A DNA stretch of 64,000 nt from Hirundichthys speculiger (taxonomy: Eukaryota > Chordata > Actinopteri > Beloniformes > Exocoetidae). The position numbers and the translations under genes were made by a program. The notes beneath the pieces were generated by a model. That model was given only the letters and a program-made list of their open reading frames with translations, made no database searches and was not told the origin of the DNA. The first letter of the stretch is position 1. Each line of letters starts with the position of its first letter. The stretch covers positions 372,001 through 436,000 of the forward strand of contig JAGFBZ010000942.1 in assembly GCA_018398805.1 (NCBI GenBank), written 5' to 3'. Shown piece by piece: positions 10,616 to 21,975 of this stretch.

Positions 10616-12544
10616 AAGAAATGGATGATTAGCAGCAAATAAGTCTAAATAATCTGGAAGAAGTTTGTATCAATTTAGTGTTACTATTGAAGGAAAATTT
10701 AGAAAAGAATAATGTGATTTCAAACAGTCATTAGTGGGTGATGGAATGTCATGTCAGCCGACATGAAATGACTGCCATGGTTAGCATGGCTAAGCTAAGC
10801 TCTGTCCTCCGTACTCAGATTCTTTCAGACCAACCACATTCAGTCATGGCAGTCTGTTACAAACGAAAGAAAACCTAGTCTCTTTAAAAGATGACCAGGA
10901 TCTGTTAAAGTCAATGGGGATTTGCTCTGTTTTGCAGCCAGCACCTAGTGGCCAGTAGAGGAACTACTTTAAAAAAAAAAAATTAAATAAAAAAGCATGA
11001 ATGCTAACTTGTACATGCACGTTGTTTTTGACACCTGTCTTACTCCAAGTCTTTACTTAATATTGCTGAAACAACCTACAGGAGCCACCACAGGACCAAC
11101 CTGCACCAAAGGTAGTTTTAACTTCGTTCTCAACTGTGGGCTCATGTCCAGCCGCTGAGAACAGCTACGTGATACGCATGTTCAGTGGTGTAATATGGAC
11201 GGAGATCTTTTCAGATCTTAGGGATCTTGTGAATGTGGGAATCACAATGTGCGAATGTGTGTGAATCAGCTGCATTTTAAAATGAGCATGAACTACCGCA
11301 AATGTGCACCGACTTCCTACTTAAGACTTTTCAGTCAAAACTGTTAAATACTCCTCTAAGCTGGTTTAGTGCACGTGCTGTTCTGTTGATTGTGCATTTT
11401 ATCCAGAGTTTTGTTTCCCTTTTCTATAGACTCTACTGGTCTACTGGTCTCTACTTTGGTGTGTTTAAATCTGGGTGATGATGCCACAACAAGGAGACAA
11501 GAACAGAGTCTTGTTCAAAGCCTTGTCTGGTCCCTGGGACTCTCCAGCTTCTTCAACTTTGAGTCGGTGTCTGAAAATACTGTTGGAGGGGAAACGAGTG
11601 ACATGCAGCGTTGTCTTTTGTGCCAAACGTACCTATTGGAATTACGGCCAAGACGTTCAAGGTCACTTGAACGACAGAAAAAGCTCTGAAATGAATTATC
11701 TTGGTCTCATTTTGTCAAAATCACAAAAAACTGGCATTATTAAAATGCTTCATTTTGGTTATTGTCTTTTTAAGACACTTCTCCTAAAAGCACGGGCTGC
11801 TCTGATTGGTCAGCTGAGGGTCAGATGTTCCAGTTACTTTGGTGTGGACTTTGTAACTATAAATAACTTTAACATGCACAAAAGAGCTCTCATAATGAAG
11901 AATATATTCCTTTTGATTATTTTTTTAAGCTCAACACTCTCTCACTATAAAAGGTCAGACTGTTACTGATATATATAAATATATATATATATACACAGAG
12001 ACATTTTTCACTCTGTAGTCACAGCCGACTAACTGCAATCTGTTCATATCATTAACATTAAGCGCAAACTTGTAAGCACAGCTTAAATCTAATGTCATTT
12101 TGATGAGTGTCTTTTTTCATCCACATTGAATAAGTACAAGTTGCCATTCTGAATGTAAAGTACTCATGAAGTTTTTATTTCAAACAAATTCATTCGGGGT
12201 GACAGGTACAACCAACAGGCGGTGGTGTAAACGCTGTCAGTGACAGTTGCTCCTGCAGACTACAGAGAGCATCGCTGCCACATGACAAATTCTGCTTTAG
12301 GTGCAGCGCACAGGCAGTCACAGTCGCGATCTGGCTTTTCTTGACAAAAATCTGCGAGACTGAAAGTCAAAGCAACAAGTTCTCTGGAAGTTTGTCGAAG
12401 TGTCGAAGCTCTGGCAAAGAGGCAAACAAAAAAGAAGAAGTAGACGACGCAGGGAGATCATTCATTCCAGTCCGGCTTATCGAGCTGCATCGGTGTGCAC
12501 TGACAAGAAAGGACATGTGTTAATTGGAGCTAACTAGTTTTCTG
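10616..12544. other. Unassigned stretch
   Basis: No gene is recognised. The open frame across 11475-11969 (+) has no domain signature. An AT-dinucleotide run sits at about 11970-11995, and a poly-A run at 10971-10982. A CACCTAGTGGCCA motif at about 10944-10956 resembles a CTCF core but probably belongs to a repeat fragment. Confidence 0.45.
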
Positions 12545-14040
12545 CATTAATTTGCCATGAAATGTTATCTGATCTTCATGCATGTCTCAGTAACAGACAA
12601 ACACAATGTGCTCAAACTGACAATGCACAGTTATAATGCATAGTTATAATTTACCGTGTCTATAGCACAGCCATTAAACATCTACAGTGCTGGTGGGAAA
12701 GTAAATGAAGGTACCTGGAGTTGGCGCTTCGCACACCTGGAGTCCAGTTGGCTTGACCGGAGCCATCTTGGATAAAAATATACAAACCTCATGCATCTGC
12801 CGCTCATGAGGAGCATCTGCCGGTGAGAATCATTCCTAACGAAGATCAGATCTCTGAGGATACACGACTGTGGGAAGGTAATCTGTAGAAACCTGTGAAA
12901 GGGTAAAGAAGTCAAAGGGCCTCATTCACTTGTCAGCGCTGCCTCCTCAGCTGGATTTGTAAGATCACAGGTTTACCTGGAGTTGTTAGAGATCCCGTGG
13001 ATCACGGGTGGTCTGCACCTTTACAACTCCTGATACGGCGGTCCCTGCGTGGTGGTCCCACAGTCACACAACAGACGGATGGACGGATATGCAATGACCC
13101 GTCCTATCAGAGCTATGAGCGGTCCAACCTGAGTGAAAATGTCTACGCTACGATCAGTACACCTGTCTGTGGGAAAGTAATGATTCTGTCCTCATCCCAG
13201 CTTTCTCTCACTAAAGCTACTTCAGGTGGACGTGAAGCTCTACTCACAACTCTTCTCACACCGTGGATCTGTTTTCTGCAGAGTCTTTACCGACAGGTGG
13301 ACGCCACATCCTTGTCTTCAAACGCAGCACTCATGCAACTTGTTTTATACACCGAACAAAAGCTTGAAATAGAATTTCTAGGACAAAACTGTCAAGTAGA
13401 ATCTCTATTACAGAGCTGTGGCTACTTTTTCCAGATGTGTGCGCCCAGCCAAGATGAGTCCAAAGGCACAATGTAGAACCCTCAGTGACATCAGGAAAAA
13501 CCTGGAAGTAACAGCTGAAAGGCTTGACGATGGTTAATTAGGGAGGGTTCAAACACCTAGGAGGATGATGTAGACCGACAATGCCTCTGAGCATCAAAGT
13601 AAATCCACCACAGAGCGGCTTCAGAAAAAGAAACAAGTCCTTTTCGGAGTGAGTCTGTGCCCAGAGAACTCCACAGAGAAGCTGTGCGATGACCCAGAGA
13701 GCCGTTCACGTCGGAGATGTTTCGAATACATTTGAGCTGAAGCAGGTTTCTGAAGAGGAGTGGTCTAGAATCCCTCCTGAATGCTGCGCAGGTCTGATTC
13801 AGAGGTACCAGGACGTTCGACCAGCTCTGAACTCCGAGGGTTCACTTCCTTCTTCCTCCATCACTGTGGATGTTTAACGGCTGTGTTCAGCAAAGACAGA
13901 AGAAATCATGATTATGAGTAATCAGCTTCAGCGTTTGTCAATTATTGTGACTTTCATGAACATCATATCCTATTTTATAGCAAATTAATGCAGAAAGCCA
14001 TTTAATTACAAGGGGTTCATGTACTTTTTCCTGCCACTGC
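12545..14040 (+). mobile_element. Decayed Tc1/mariner-type element
   Basis: The right end (reverse complement GCAGTGGCAGGAAAAAGTAC) and a start-like segment at 12687 (CAGTGCTGGTGGGAAAGTAA) resemble the terminal repeat of a fish Tc1-type family. Family-typical subterminal sequence lies both at 12545-12625 (ATCTGATCTTCATGCATG) and before the right end. It therefore looks rearranged or composite. A C-terminal transposase relic is at 13689-13877. No TA target site could be fixed. Confidence 0.6.
13689..13877 (+). pseudogene. Tc1-type transposase C-terminal relic
   Basis: The 62-residue open stretch contains EEEWSRIPPECCAGLI. This matches the conserved end of Tc1-type transposases, where W.KIP...C..LI follows the catalytic DDE domain. 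It lies inside the decayed element, near its right end, in the orientation expected. Everything upstream is too degraded to join, so no functional enzyme is made. I identify it by motif only. Confidence 0.55.
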
Positions 14041-15625
14041 AATAAATAAACATTTGACAACGTTTAGAGACAGCAGCTCATATTTTATTCTCTCCTCCTC
14101 TCAACTGCGCTGCAAAGAAGAAAGCCATGGAGTGTGGCATAAAGCTGACTGATAGCCAGTTATCCGTTCTTTGCATGTGCTTCAATTTACAGAGTGAATA
14201 TCTGACAATAAGGGAAAAAAAAAAAGGAACCAGTGCTGGAGTGGCAGCACATCAGATTTCTGCCTCTCGCGTACCAAACCAGTGCTCTTTCCATGGCAAC
14301 CATATCAGTAGCAGTTTGGCAGCCGCCTGCTGTGCACCAACCAAATGACAAATCAACAATGTTCATTTCATCAGACCTCAACTGAAGCGCTTTTCATTCC
14401 TGTCTTTGCATGTGTGTGTGTGTGTGTTTCTGTACGTCTGCCTACAAAGATATGACTACAGCAGATCAAGATAGGGGCCGTGCCGCTGAAACGAAAAATG
14501 CTCGCTGGGTCTACGGGATGAAAAGAAAGTGGAGGTTTTATTTCTGCAGCACATGAACAATGCGTTCTGTCTAAATTCTAAATCTTCCCTCTGTCTGGTG
14601 TGACGGAGGAAAAATATGCATTAACGACTGCAGCAGTGGGGGGAAACGAAGACGCCTGTCTTGGCTTCCCCGTGTCCTTCTCTTTATAACCTGTTTTCTG
14701 TGTATTGTTGTTTTACTGATGTGGTTCAGGGGTTATGTTTCATTCTTGTTTCTGTAATGAGTTTTTGTTGTCTTTTATTTTGTTCAGTGTTTTTCTGGCC
14801 TTTTGTGGGGATATATTGTCGTCCTTTCTTCCTGTTTTTTTTTAGTTTCCTTGTCATGCTTTCGTCGTTCTTCTCTGTTGTGCTTCCCTGACCTGCTCAT
14901 CCCATCGCTTTATTTACTTTTTTTTCAGTTCGCTGAACGTCCTCCTGTGACGGCGCCTTCGGTTGAATTAAAGGACCTGGTTTTCCAGTCCTCCCCGCTC
15001 TCCTGCCACAGAATATATTTGATCTGTTCTCACAGGAACACTTCTCCGTTTGCCCGCCATGTGAACAGTCACACCATCAAGCTTGGGAGCCTTGTTTTTA
15101 GACTGTTTAGACAGAAATCTACAGTTTTACTCCTGGAGTCAGCCGGATCCACTCCACCAGTTTGAGATAGAGTTCTTCCAGCTGCCACTGGCACCACTGG
15201 ACCTTCACTTTCCTCATCTTGTCCACTCCTATCTATTTCAATCTTAGTATTTACCCATTGAGATCAAAGATCTGAAAGTAATTCTCTGTGTTCTTTTATC
15301 TGGTGCCATTGACAAGACTAGAAAAAAGACCAATTAAAGAGTTTAATATACAATGATGAATACAAAGATTCAATATCGGCCGATGGTACACTTGTCCACA
15401 ACACCACCGAGATGCTGCCATGGACAAATGCACCCAGAATAGTAAAGTCTGTCCGTTTTTAAAGCTCCAAAGGCGAGTTCTCCCATTCTTCTGAGTTTTA
15501 TTGCTTTGTCTCAAAAATCCAGATGGCCAACAGCTCTTCAGTCTTACAATCCAGGATAAACAACTGTGTTTATCTGTGCAAGTCACAAACTTTTGAGGGT
15601 CGAGAAGCCAAGATGTTCCAGTCGT
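14041..15625. other. Unassigned stretch with T-rich segment
   Basis: No gene is recognised. A GT microsatellite lies at 14409-14428. The segment 14690-14940 is T-rich, with repeated TTTTCTGT or TTGTTG motifs, and its open frames are compositional. It could be the U3/R part of an old LTR, but I see no paired LTR or target duplication. Confidence 0.4.
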
Positions 15626-15670
15626 TTAACCTTTGTGTCATGTTCGTTTCTCCCCCCTTACTTTAGGGCT

Positions 15671-15862
15671 TGAACGTGAATGTTCAGCACTGGACAGCTC
15701 CCACCACTACTTCATGCTTTGGGAGCTGTCTGGTGCTGAACATTCACTTTCAGCACTGAACAGCTCACACAACCCGGAGAAGTGGTGGGAGCTGTTCAGT
15801 GCTGAACATTCACGTTCACCACCGGACAGCTCCCACAGCCCGGTGTAGCGGTGGGAGCTGTC
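15671..15862. repeat. 38-bp inverted repeat cluster inside piggyBac element
   Basis: Arms 15671-15708 and 15781-15818 are reverse complements at 37 of 38 positions. Between and after them are further partial copies of the same unit (CAGCTCCCACC and GGTGGGAGCTG types at about 15728, 15827 and 15848). The whole 190 bp is a multi-armed foldback. Confidence 0.85.
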
Positions 15863-15874
15863 TCATGATATTCT

Positions 15875-16078
15875 AGTCCAAGGATGGCAATTTGCTCTGG
15901 TATTCATCCACCCAGGAGCCTATCATTTGTATGTGTGTGTGTGTGTGTGGGTGGGGGGTGGGGGTGGGGGCATGTGTCTTCACACACAGGAGCGACATCC
16001 TAACAATATTTTCTATTCCTGCTCTGCCTCCTCTTTCCTGGATGGATGAATACCAGAGCAAATTGCCATCCTTGGACT
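15875..16078. repeat. 35-bp perfect inverted repeat around a GT microsatellite
   Basis: Arm 15875-15909 is the exact reverse complement of 16044-16078. The right arm is part of the transposase relic, so the left arm is an inverted duplicate of coding sequence. The spacer carries a (GT)n / GGGTGGGG tract at about 15930-15970. Confidence 0.9.
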
Positions 16079-16330
16079 GGAATATCACAGGTGCCTCTTC
16101 CTCAGGTGTGTCTTCCTCTGGAGCCTCTTCCTCGCCATCTGTTGACTTTTTCGGTCTGACAATGGTCTGGATCAAAATCAGGATCAATGTTGTCTTCTAT
16201 TTCTGAGACATCCTCCTCTGTTTCTGGTTGAACTTCAATCCCCTGTTCATCAGGTTGAAATAAAAGGTCCAGAGCTTCTCTGACAAGAAATCATCTGATC
16301 GGGTGCCTAGTCGATGTGTTCATAGTAAAA
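15990..16330 (-). pseudogene. piggyBac-type transposase N-terminal relic
   Basis: Reading on the minus strand from about 16330 gives an acidic N-terminus (VSEIEDNIDPDFDPD), then SKDGNLLWYSS, then GRAGIENIVRM. This order of an acidic head, a W-containing core and a 'GR.A.NIV' block is the start of piggyBac-type transposases. The reading changes frame between the acidic head and the core, and in-frame stops are present. The catalytic aspartates are absent because the body of the gene is deleted. A non-functional remnant in a non-autonomous element is the best reading. Confidence 0.6.
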
Positions 16331-16932
16331 TGAGGGTAATGCACACAAAAAACTATATATAAGGGGTCTCTGAGAAGATATGATACATTTTGTGTCAGAA
16401 AGTGCGGTTCACGTGGGGGGATGGGCACATAAGCCTTGGAAAGAGACGGTTATAATAAACACCTAATTGTTTACTTTGAAATGTGGAACAAGTGTTAGCG
16501 TTATATATTTAGTTTTGAAAGTGTGGTTCATGTGGGGGGATGGGCACATAAGCACAGGGATGAGGTGGGAAGAGGAGACACCTATTTGTTCAGTCTGAAA
16601 GGGGTTCACGTGGGGTGGGGTGGTGTGTATGTGTGTGTGTGTGTATGGTAGTGTATTTGTGGTTGTGTACAATCTGATGGATGAACACAATCTAGGGTCA
16701 CATATTAATTTCCTATGGTGGTCATTTTTGACCGGGAACACCACAGGTGTTACAAAGTTGAATAAACTACTAAAAATTCAGAGAAAATGGTGATCAGCAA
16801 TTATATATGTTCAAATGGCTAGTGTGGAGGATATCATAAGGCCCTGAGACAATCAAATGTAAAACACAATATTTATGATTGATGGAAGTAGGAAATCAGT
16901 CAGATTTGACCCGAACACAACAGAAAGGTTAA

Positions 16933-17584
16933 GTCATAAAACCTAAAACAGCCACTGAGGAACTCACTGTCATAAAAGAAGACTGCATTCCTACATGTAA
17001 TAAAGTTTAGTTTTGACAGTTAAACAGTCATCAGGTAATTTTAATCCTAACAGATCTCTTTGACAGTGGAGACCTGAGCCACAGACACACTCAAAATCAT
17101 TCCTGTGGGTAATTTTAGAGTTACCCTGACAAACTTGTTTTTGGACTGCGGGAGGAAGCCTGAGTACCTGGAGGAGACCCACGCAGGGACGGGAAGAACA
17201 TGCAAACTCCACACAGAAAGGCCCCTGCTGGAATTTGCATCTCTCATCTTGAATTTGGCACTTTGAACCCGTACTCTGCACAGATGTTGTTGTGCACCGG
17301 TGCAGCTTTTTGGTCAATGGTCTTCCATGTGTGCACCGTGTTGCCATGTGCTGGATGATCTGGGCAGACCCGGGGTCTTGGTCAAGGTGTGGCCGTGGGA
17401 CCCCGGTCTGTGTTGCTCTTCTGCTTTATGACTGCAGTCTGTGCATGAACAGATCTTCCTCTCTCTCCTTTTCCTCATGTACTTTTCTGCAAGCAGTTTA
17501 TTTCTCAGCGCCACCTTCCAGGGGTATTTATGGATCATAGATGGTGGTTTTGACGATCACTCCTTTTCTCTGCTTCGTTTATAG
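16933..17584. repeat. Unassigned stretch containing an interspersed fish repeat fragment
   Basis: The segment 17100-17270 carries the phrase order GGACTGCGGGAGGAAGCC, GAGACCCACGCAGG, GAACATGCAAACTCCAC. This is a very common interspersed repeat signature in teleost and other vertebrate genomes, though I do not assign a class. The rest shows no gene. The bases just before 17585 form the pyrimidine-rich acceptor of the candidate exon that follows. Confidence 0.5.
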
Positions 17585-17746
17585 TATGAGGGTGCTGGTC
17601 TTGGGAGACATTTCGAGGAGCTCTCACCAGTGGCTTCCATCTCCTCCTGTGATCATGACATCATATCAGCAGGAAATCTCATTACTGGCATGGTTGATGT
17701 AACCCGAGCATTGATGGCTCTTCAGGATCTGCCTCAGTATTTGCAG
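17585..17746 (+). CDS. Candidate host exon, product unknown
   Basis: The 162 bases are open for exactly 54 codons in one frame, while the other two frames contain stops. A pyrimidine-rich tract (CTCCTTTTCTCTGCTTC) and TTTATAG precede it, and TTGCAG followed by GTAATT ends it, so both splice sites are canonical and the exon is phase 0 at both ends. The peptide begins YEGAGLGRHFEELSPVA and ends GMVDVTRALMALQDLPQYLQ. It has two cysteine-aspartate-type polar stretches and a probable amphipathic helix at its C-terminal half. I recognise no family. No second exon of the same gene was found in the window, so this could also be a chance open stretch. Confidence 0.4.
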
Positions 17747-19999
17747 GTAATTATGGCTGACATCCTTGCAGCCATTTGTTTTGGGATCCAATCTTATTTG
17801 TAACTGTTCTGAACATCTGCTGCGTTGCCCTCTGGCACATCAGCCCACTTCAGTTGCAGTAATATTGCCTCTCTCTGATACCATATGAGCACCTTTACCT
17901 CGTCTGAATGACATTCCTATAGCACCGCTACATATTCTGGCGAGGTGGCTCAGTGAGCCAACATGTCAGCGGTCGATATAGCGGTCAATATAGAGGAGGC
18001 AGCCTCTGAGATATACACGTTTATCTTATTATTAGACAGATGTTAACAGCAGGGCAAACTGTCAATAGTGACACGAAGATACTGGAATTTTACATCTATT
18101 TAGTCATCTATTTACTTCACTTTTACAACCGTTTTCCCCTGTTTTCTGCAATGCTTTGGGGTTTGGACTGTTGTTGAAAAAAAAAAACTTGCAGGCCACC
18201 AGATACCTCTGATATGTAACTCAGACAGTTTTATTGTATTTGAGCTGTGGAAGTTTTTGGTGAACAATTTTTACTATTAAAAGAAAAAATGCTTACCAGT
18301 CACTGAACGTGGCCATTATTTGCAGCCATAATCCCATAAAGTTGCAATCCTGCTATTTTTGTTGTTGCAAACATTTACTAAAAAAGCTGATTCTTCACAT
18401 TTTCATAGCATCCAGAGTCTCCACCATTAAAAGACCAAAAAAAAAAAAAAAAAAAAAAAAAACACGCACACAGACAAAAAACACAGCACTTGTCCAAACA
18501 TTTCAGAGTTTGTTGACGCGTCAGTGTCGGCCTGCCTGAAATCGACCACTCAGCTCTAAGTTACAGCGAATGGCTCCGGCTGACAATCACAGCAGCAGCT
18601 CATTAAGGGAGAAGCTGCTGATGTGAAACGACAGCCAGACCAGCCTGTTGACTGTTTGCCGGGGAAAAGCACTGAGAGGAGAATCGTTAAACTGCAGCTG
18701 ATGGACTTGAGGCTGAGGATAAAACAAACTCTGCAGGTGCCTTTCACTCTCTGCTCACAGACTTAATATGACAAAGATGCGGGAGGAGGACATACTATAT
18801 CTGTACATTATAAATATGCAATGCACGTGCTCCGCGTCGCTCAACGGAGTTACATCTGTGGCTTCAGTGGTTTTAAAAGCTTTAGATGGTCTAGTAAAAG
18901 CCAAGTAAGACATACGTTTTCCTGATTTAATGCTTATCCTGAAGCAGCCCACATTCTTACATGAAACAGACATAAAATCCAGATTAGTGACTCCAAAACC
19001 CATCTAGAATATAATGAACTGCTCGTCCCCCAAGGGATCGATGACAGACTGGTCTAAACATCAATGTCACATGTGTTCAGCGGAATCAATGATCGTCTCC
19101 ACGCCCCGTAATCACACGGCAGTTAACCGTTTTAAACCACCAATGACTCGTAACATCACCTTAAAGGATCTTTACACACATCAGGTCAGATTTTCAGGGT
19201 ATATTGTTTAATTAATACTTTTTTTCCCCATGTTAAAGCTTTAATCATCTTTAATGTTCAAATGGTGAAGATTACAGTTACCTGACGGTGCCACTCACGG
19301 GGTTATGGGTACCTTTTAGCCTCAACAACTGTCTGCATATACATTATTGGTTACTGTAATAATTTAGCAAAACCTTTTAAAAGTCAGATTTATATGCATT
19401 TTTCTTGCAGCACTTCTCTTGTGCATGTGTGTGTAGATGTGTTGGGGCTACTGACCGGCATGCTAACAGGTGATCTAGTCCTCTAACCATCTCACCTCAG
19501 TGCTGCTACCTGAATCTGTTTATGTAGTCATTATATTCAACGATGGTGAAAAACACAAAAAGGGCAGGACGAGCGAAGAGACAAGACGGAGGTGGCGAGG
19601 TGTGCGCAGTCTGGTGACTCCTGCAGTGTTTGTGTGTTGCAGTGCATGTGAATGAATGTGTGGTGGACTGTGATGCCGTGAACGGACAGACATGTGAGAC
19701 AAACTGGTGAAATACAAATAAAATACATAGACGGCACAGAAAACTGGACAACAGAAAAGGAGAGGAGTCATGCTTAGTTATACCATTAGGACGTGTGCGC
19801 GCGCGTGCGTGTGTGCGTGCATAATAAATGTGTGTAAGCCCGCGGGCCATTGCCCCCACAAGGCCGCACTCCCACCAACATGATGAACACTACTGTTATA
19901 ATACTGTTAAATGAATACTAAACGTGCAAATTGTGGAAAAAGGTCCATAACCTTATAGCACACTGGCACCAGTTTGGTTTTGTATTAAAGATTCAGAAC
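17747..19999. other. Unassigned stretch, probably intronic
   Basis: No gene is recognised. It contains a poly-A tract at about 18437-18462 and an alternating GTGCGCGCGCGTGCGTGTG segment at about 19794-19820 that could form Z-DNA. If the exon at 17585-17746 is real, this is its downstream intron. Confidence 0.45.
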
Positions 20000-20335
20000 A
20001 CAGGGCTGTAAAAAAAAAGTTTCCCCCCTCACAGTTTTTTTCTGTTATTGTCGTACCATCAATCACGGCTCGTCGCCGAAGTCCTGAAGCAGCACAGTGG
20101 CCCCCAGACCATCATACTACCACCACCATGTTTGACTGGACAAAAATCCTCCACGGCCATGTCAAAGACTCATTTCTGGGTGTCGCAAATCCTTGATTGC
20201 CGTTACTTTTTCACCCAGGGTTGGTTTGGCCTTTGATGATCTGAAACGTACAAGTGGGACAAAAATGGCAAAACCAGAAGAAACCTGTAAGTCAGCAAAT
20301 ACTTTTTCACTGCACGGTACGGTCCACATCTCGAA
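20000..20335 (-). mobile_element. Short Tc1/mariner-type element fragment
   Basis: The left end (AGGGCTGTAAAAAAAAAGTT) and the right end (reverse complement GCAGTGAAAAAGTATTTGC) form an imperfect terminal repeat of a type typical for fish Tc1-like elements. In between, the minus strand retains a piece corresponding to the GGGS-M-VWGC region of the transposase around 20095-20135 (CCACCACCATGTTTGACTG on the + strand). Most of the gene is deleted. Confidence 0.6.
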
Positions 20336-21227
20336 TTATAACGCTAAATGTAAAGCAGGTATTATTTGTGGAATTTATTACCGAGGTTTGTAAAGGAGTT
20401 CATAATTTGCCAACTTGTCATCTCATAATTTAAACTGTGCCACGCAGCTGAGGTCTCTAACATGCCTCCTCGTTTAACAACTAGAGTGAATTGAAGCATT
20501 ACTGCAGACGACGTTCACGGCTCATAATGAGTGAGAGCGCTGAATGTTTCAGCCCACTGTTTGCCAAGTTAGTATTATTATTATTATTATTATTATAATC
20601 TTTCTACTTGGATTCCCAAATTTAAATTCTCTTCACACACATATATTGAATAAATGACCAGGGAATCACAAGTATTTCTGGTGCTTCATAGCCAAAGAGC
20701 CTGTGTTTGACTCAGTTCTGAACTTGGATGTACGAGTCTACAACTCATCGGTCAAGTGAAATACAGCTCCAGTGAATCTACGATGTCATGTCATCAAAGC
20801 CCTCACTCCTAACCACACTATAAGATAATCCTGTAATTACCTTCGATCTCACTAAGTTGTGGCTCAGTTGTGGTTCATAGAGGTCTTCCATAGCCTTGTC
20901 TTGATCTATAGCCTCGTCTCTAGTTTCTGTCATCCTTGGTTGTTCTAGCCTCATTAGCATCCAGACACACTGTGGCATCGCACCCGCTGAATTTTAAGAT
21001 CTATCCTGCTTCTTCTGTAATTAATCTGCAAAACTCTGCTCTGCAGATCTTGCAAATTTTTTAAAAATTTTCATTCCTTCTCACCAAATAAATCCAAATG
21101 ATTCCCAGACTTTAGATGCTACGGTGCACTGTGAGGGGTGACAGCATTTGTCGCTGGAAATGTAGTGATGATGTCACGATGACTGTGAACCAGGAGACTT
21201 TCAAAAAGCCTCCAGCATCTTCGAAGT
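20336..21227. other. Unassigned stretch
   Basis: No gene is recognised. A TTA trinucleotide repeat lies at about 20574-20596. Confidence 0.45.
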
Positions 21228-21721
21228 TAGTGGTCCCCAACCCTCGGTCCCCGGCACGGTGCCGGTCTGTGGGCCATTTGTTACCGGGCCGCAGAGAAAA
21301 AAACAAACTTCCATTATTACCGTCTGATTTATTATCCAAGTCTAAATGATGTTTTATTTTGAAAAATGACCAGACTTCCTGTTGACGCCTGACAAGACTT
21401 CCAGACCTGTGTCTGGGTCACATGATACATTTAAACCCCCCCAAGCTGGTAAAATGAGTAAAAAACAAACGCCTTCAGAAAGTGTCTTAGTGCGAAGAGG
21501 ATGTTACCGATGTTCTGTTGTTACGAGGACGCTTCTAATAAAGCTGCACATGAATGCACAGCAGATTTACGTTGATTATATAGAAAATACCTCAGATTTT
21601 ATGCCGGTCATATCATTTTATTTTGTTGTATTTATCTGCGGCAGATTTTACAGACCGGTCCGTGAAAATAATACCTGACATTAAACTGGTCCGTGGTGCA
21701 GAAGAGGTTGGAGACCAACTA
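21228..21721. mobile_element. hAT-type MITE, aged
   Basis: The left end TAGTGGTCCCCAACCC and the right end (reverse complement TTAGTTGGTCTCCAACC) are imperfect inverted repeats. GGTCCCCGGCACGG/GGTCCGTG-type motifs lie inside both ends (CCGGTCCGTG near 21655, GGTCCGTGGTGC near 21688). This layout is typical of a widespread vertebrate hAT family. I could not find an 8-bp target duplication. The 98-residue open frame within it has no domain. Confidence 0.6.
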
Positions 21722-21859
21722 AGTCACTAGTATGGCAGCAAAAGTATGGTAGTATGGTAACAAAACAAACCAGTTAAGTGTTATTCTACTGTCATTTTGA
21801 CTTAATATGACAAGTGTCACCTTATTTGTTGACCCCTTACATTAATATCAGAACATTGC

Positions 21860-21975
21860 TTCTAGTCCTGGATGTTGTGATCACAGTTGTGATTAAAGGT
21901 TTCGGTGGGCCGCGGAGATTTTTCACATTTCAAATTGGGCCTTGGTATTCTGAAGTTTGGGAATGGCTGCTTCAG
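21860..21975. mobile_element. hAT-like end fragment
   Basis: GGTGGGCCGCGGAG, TTGGGCCTTGG and GAAGTTTGGGAATGGCTG, in that order, look like the terminal part of a hAT-type MITE. The matching opposite end is not present, so only a fragment remains. Confidence 0.4.

Larger units (their letters stand above)
15626..16932 (-). mobile_element. Internally deleted piggyBac-type element
   Basis: The element proper is 15630-16928 (1299 bp), flanked on both sides by TTAA (15626-15629 and 16929-16932), the obligatory piggyBac target. The ends CCTTTGTGTCATGTTCG and (reverse complement) CCTTTCTGTTGTGTTCG are imperfect terminal inverted repeats. A decayed N-terminal transposase portion reads on the minus strand. 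Subterminal copies of a GGTTCACGTGGGG motif lie near 16410, 16527 and 16603. Large foldback arms occupy the opposite end. Confidence 0.88.

Noticed and set aside
11475..11969. 164-residue open frame (+)
   Set aside because: No recognisable domain; a second frame is open for part of the same stretch, which suggests chance.
12997..13476. 159-residue open frame (+)
   Set aside because: It lies inside the decayed Tc1-type element, has no domain and no conserved composition, and is probably a chance frame.
14690..15165. Possible LTR (T-rich U3-like sequence)
   Set aside because: No TG...CA ends, no partner copy and no target duplication in the window.
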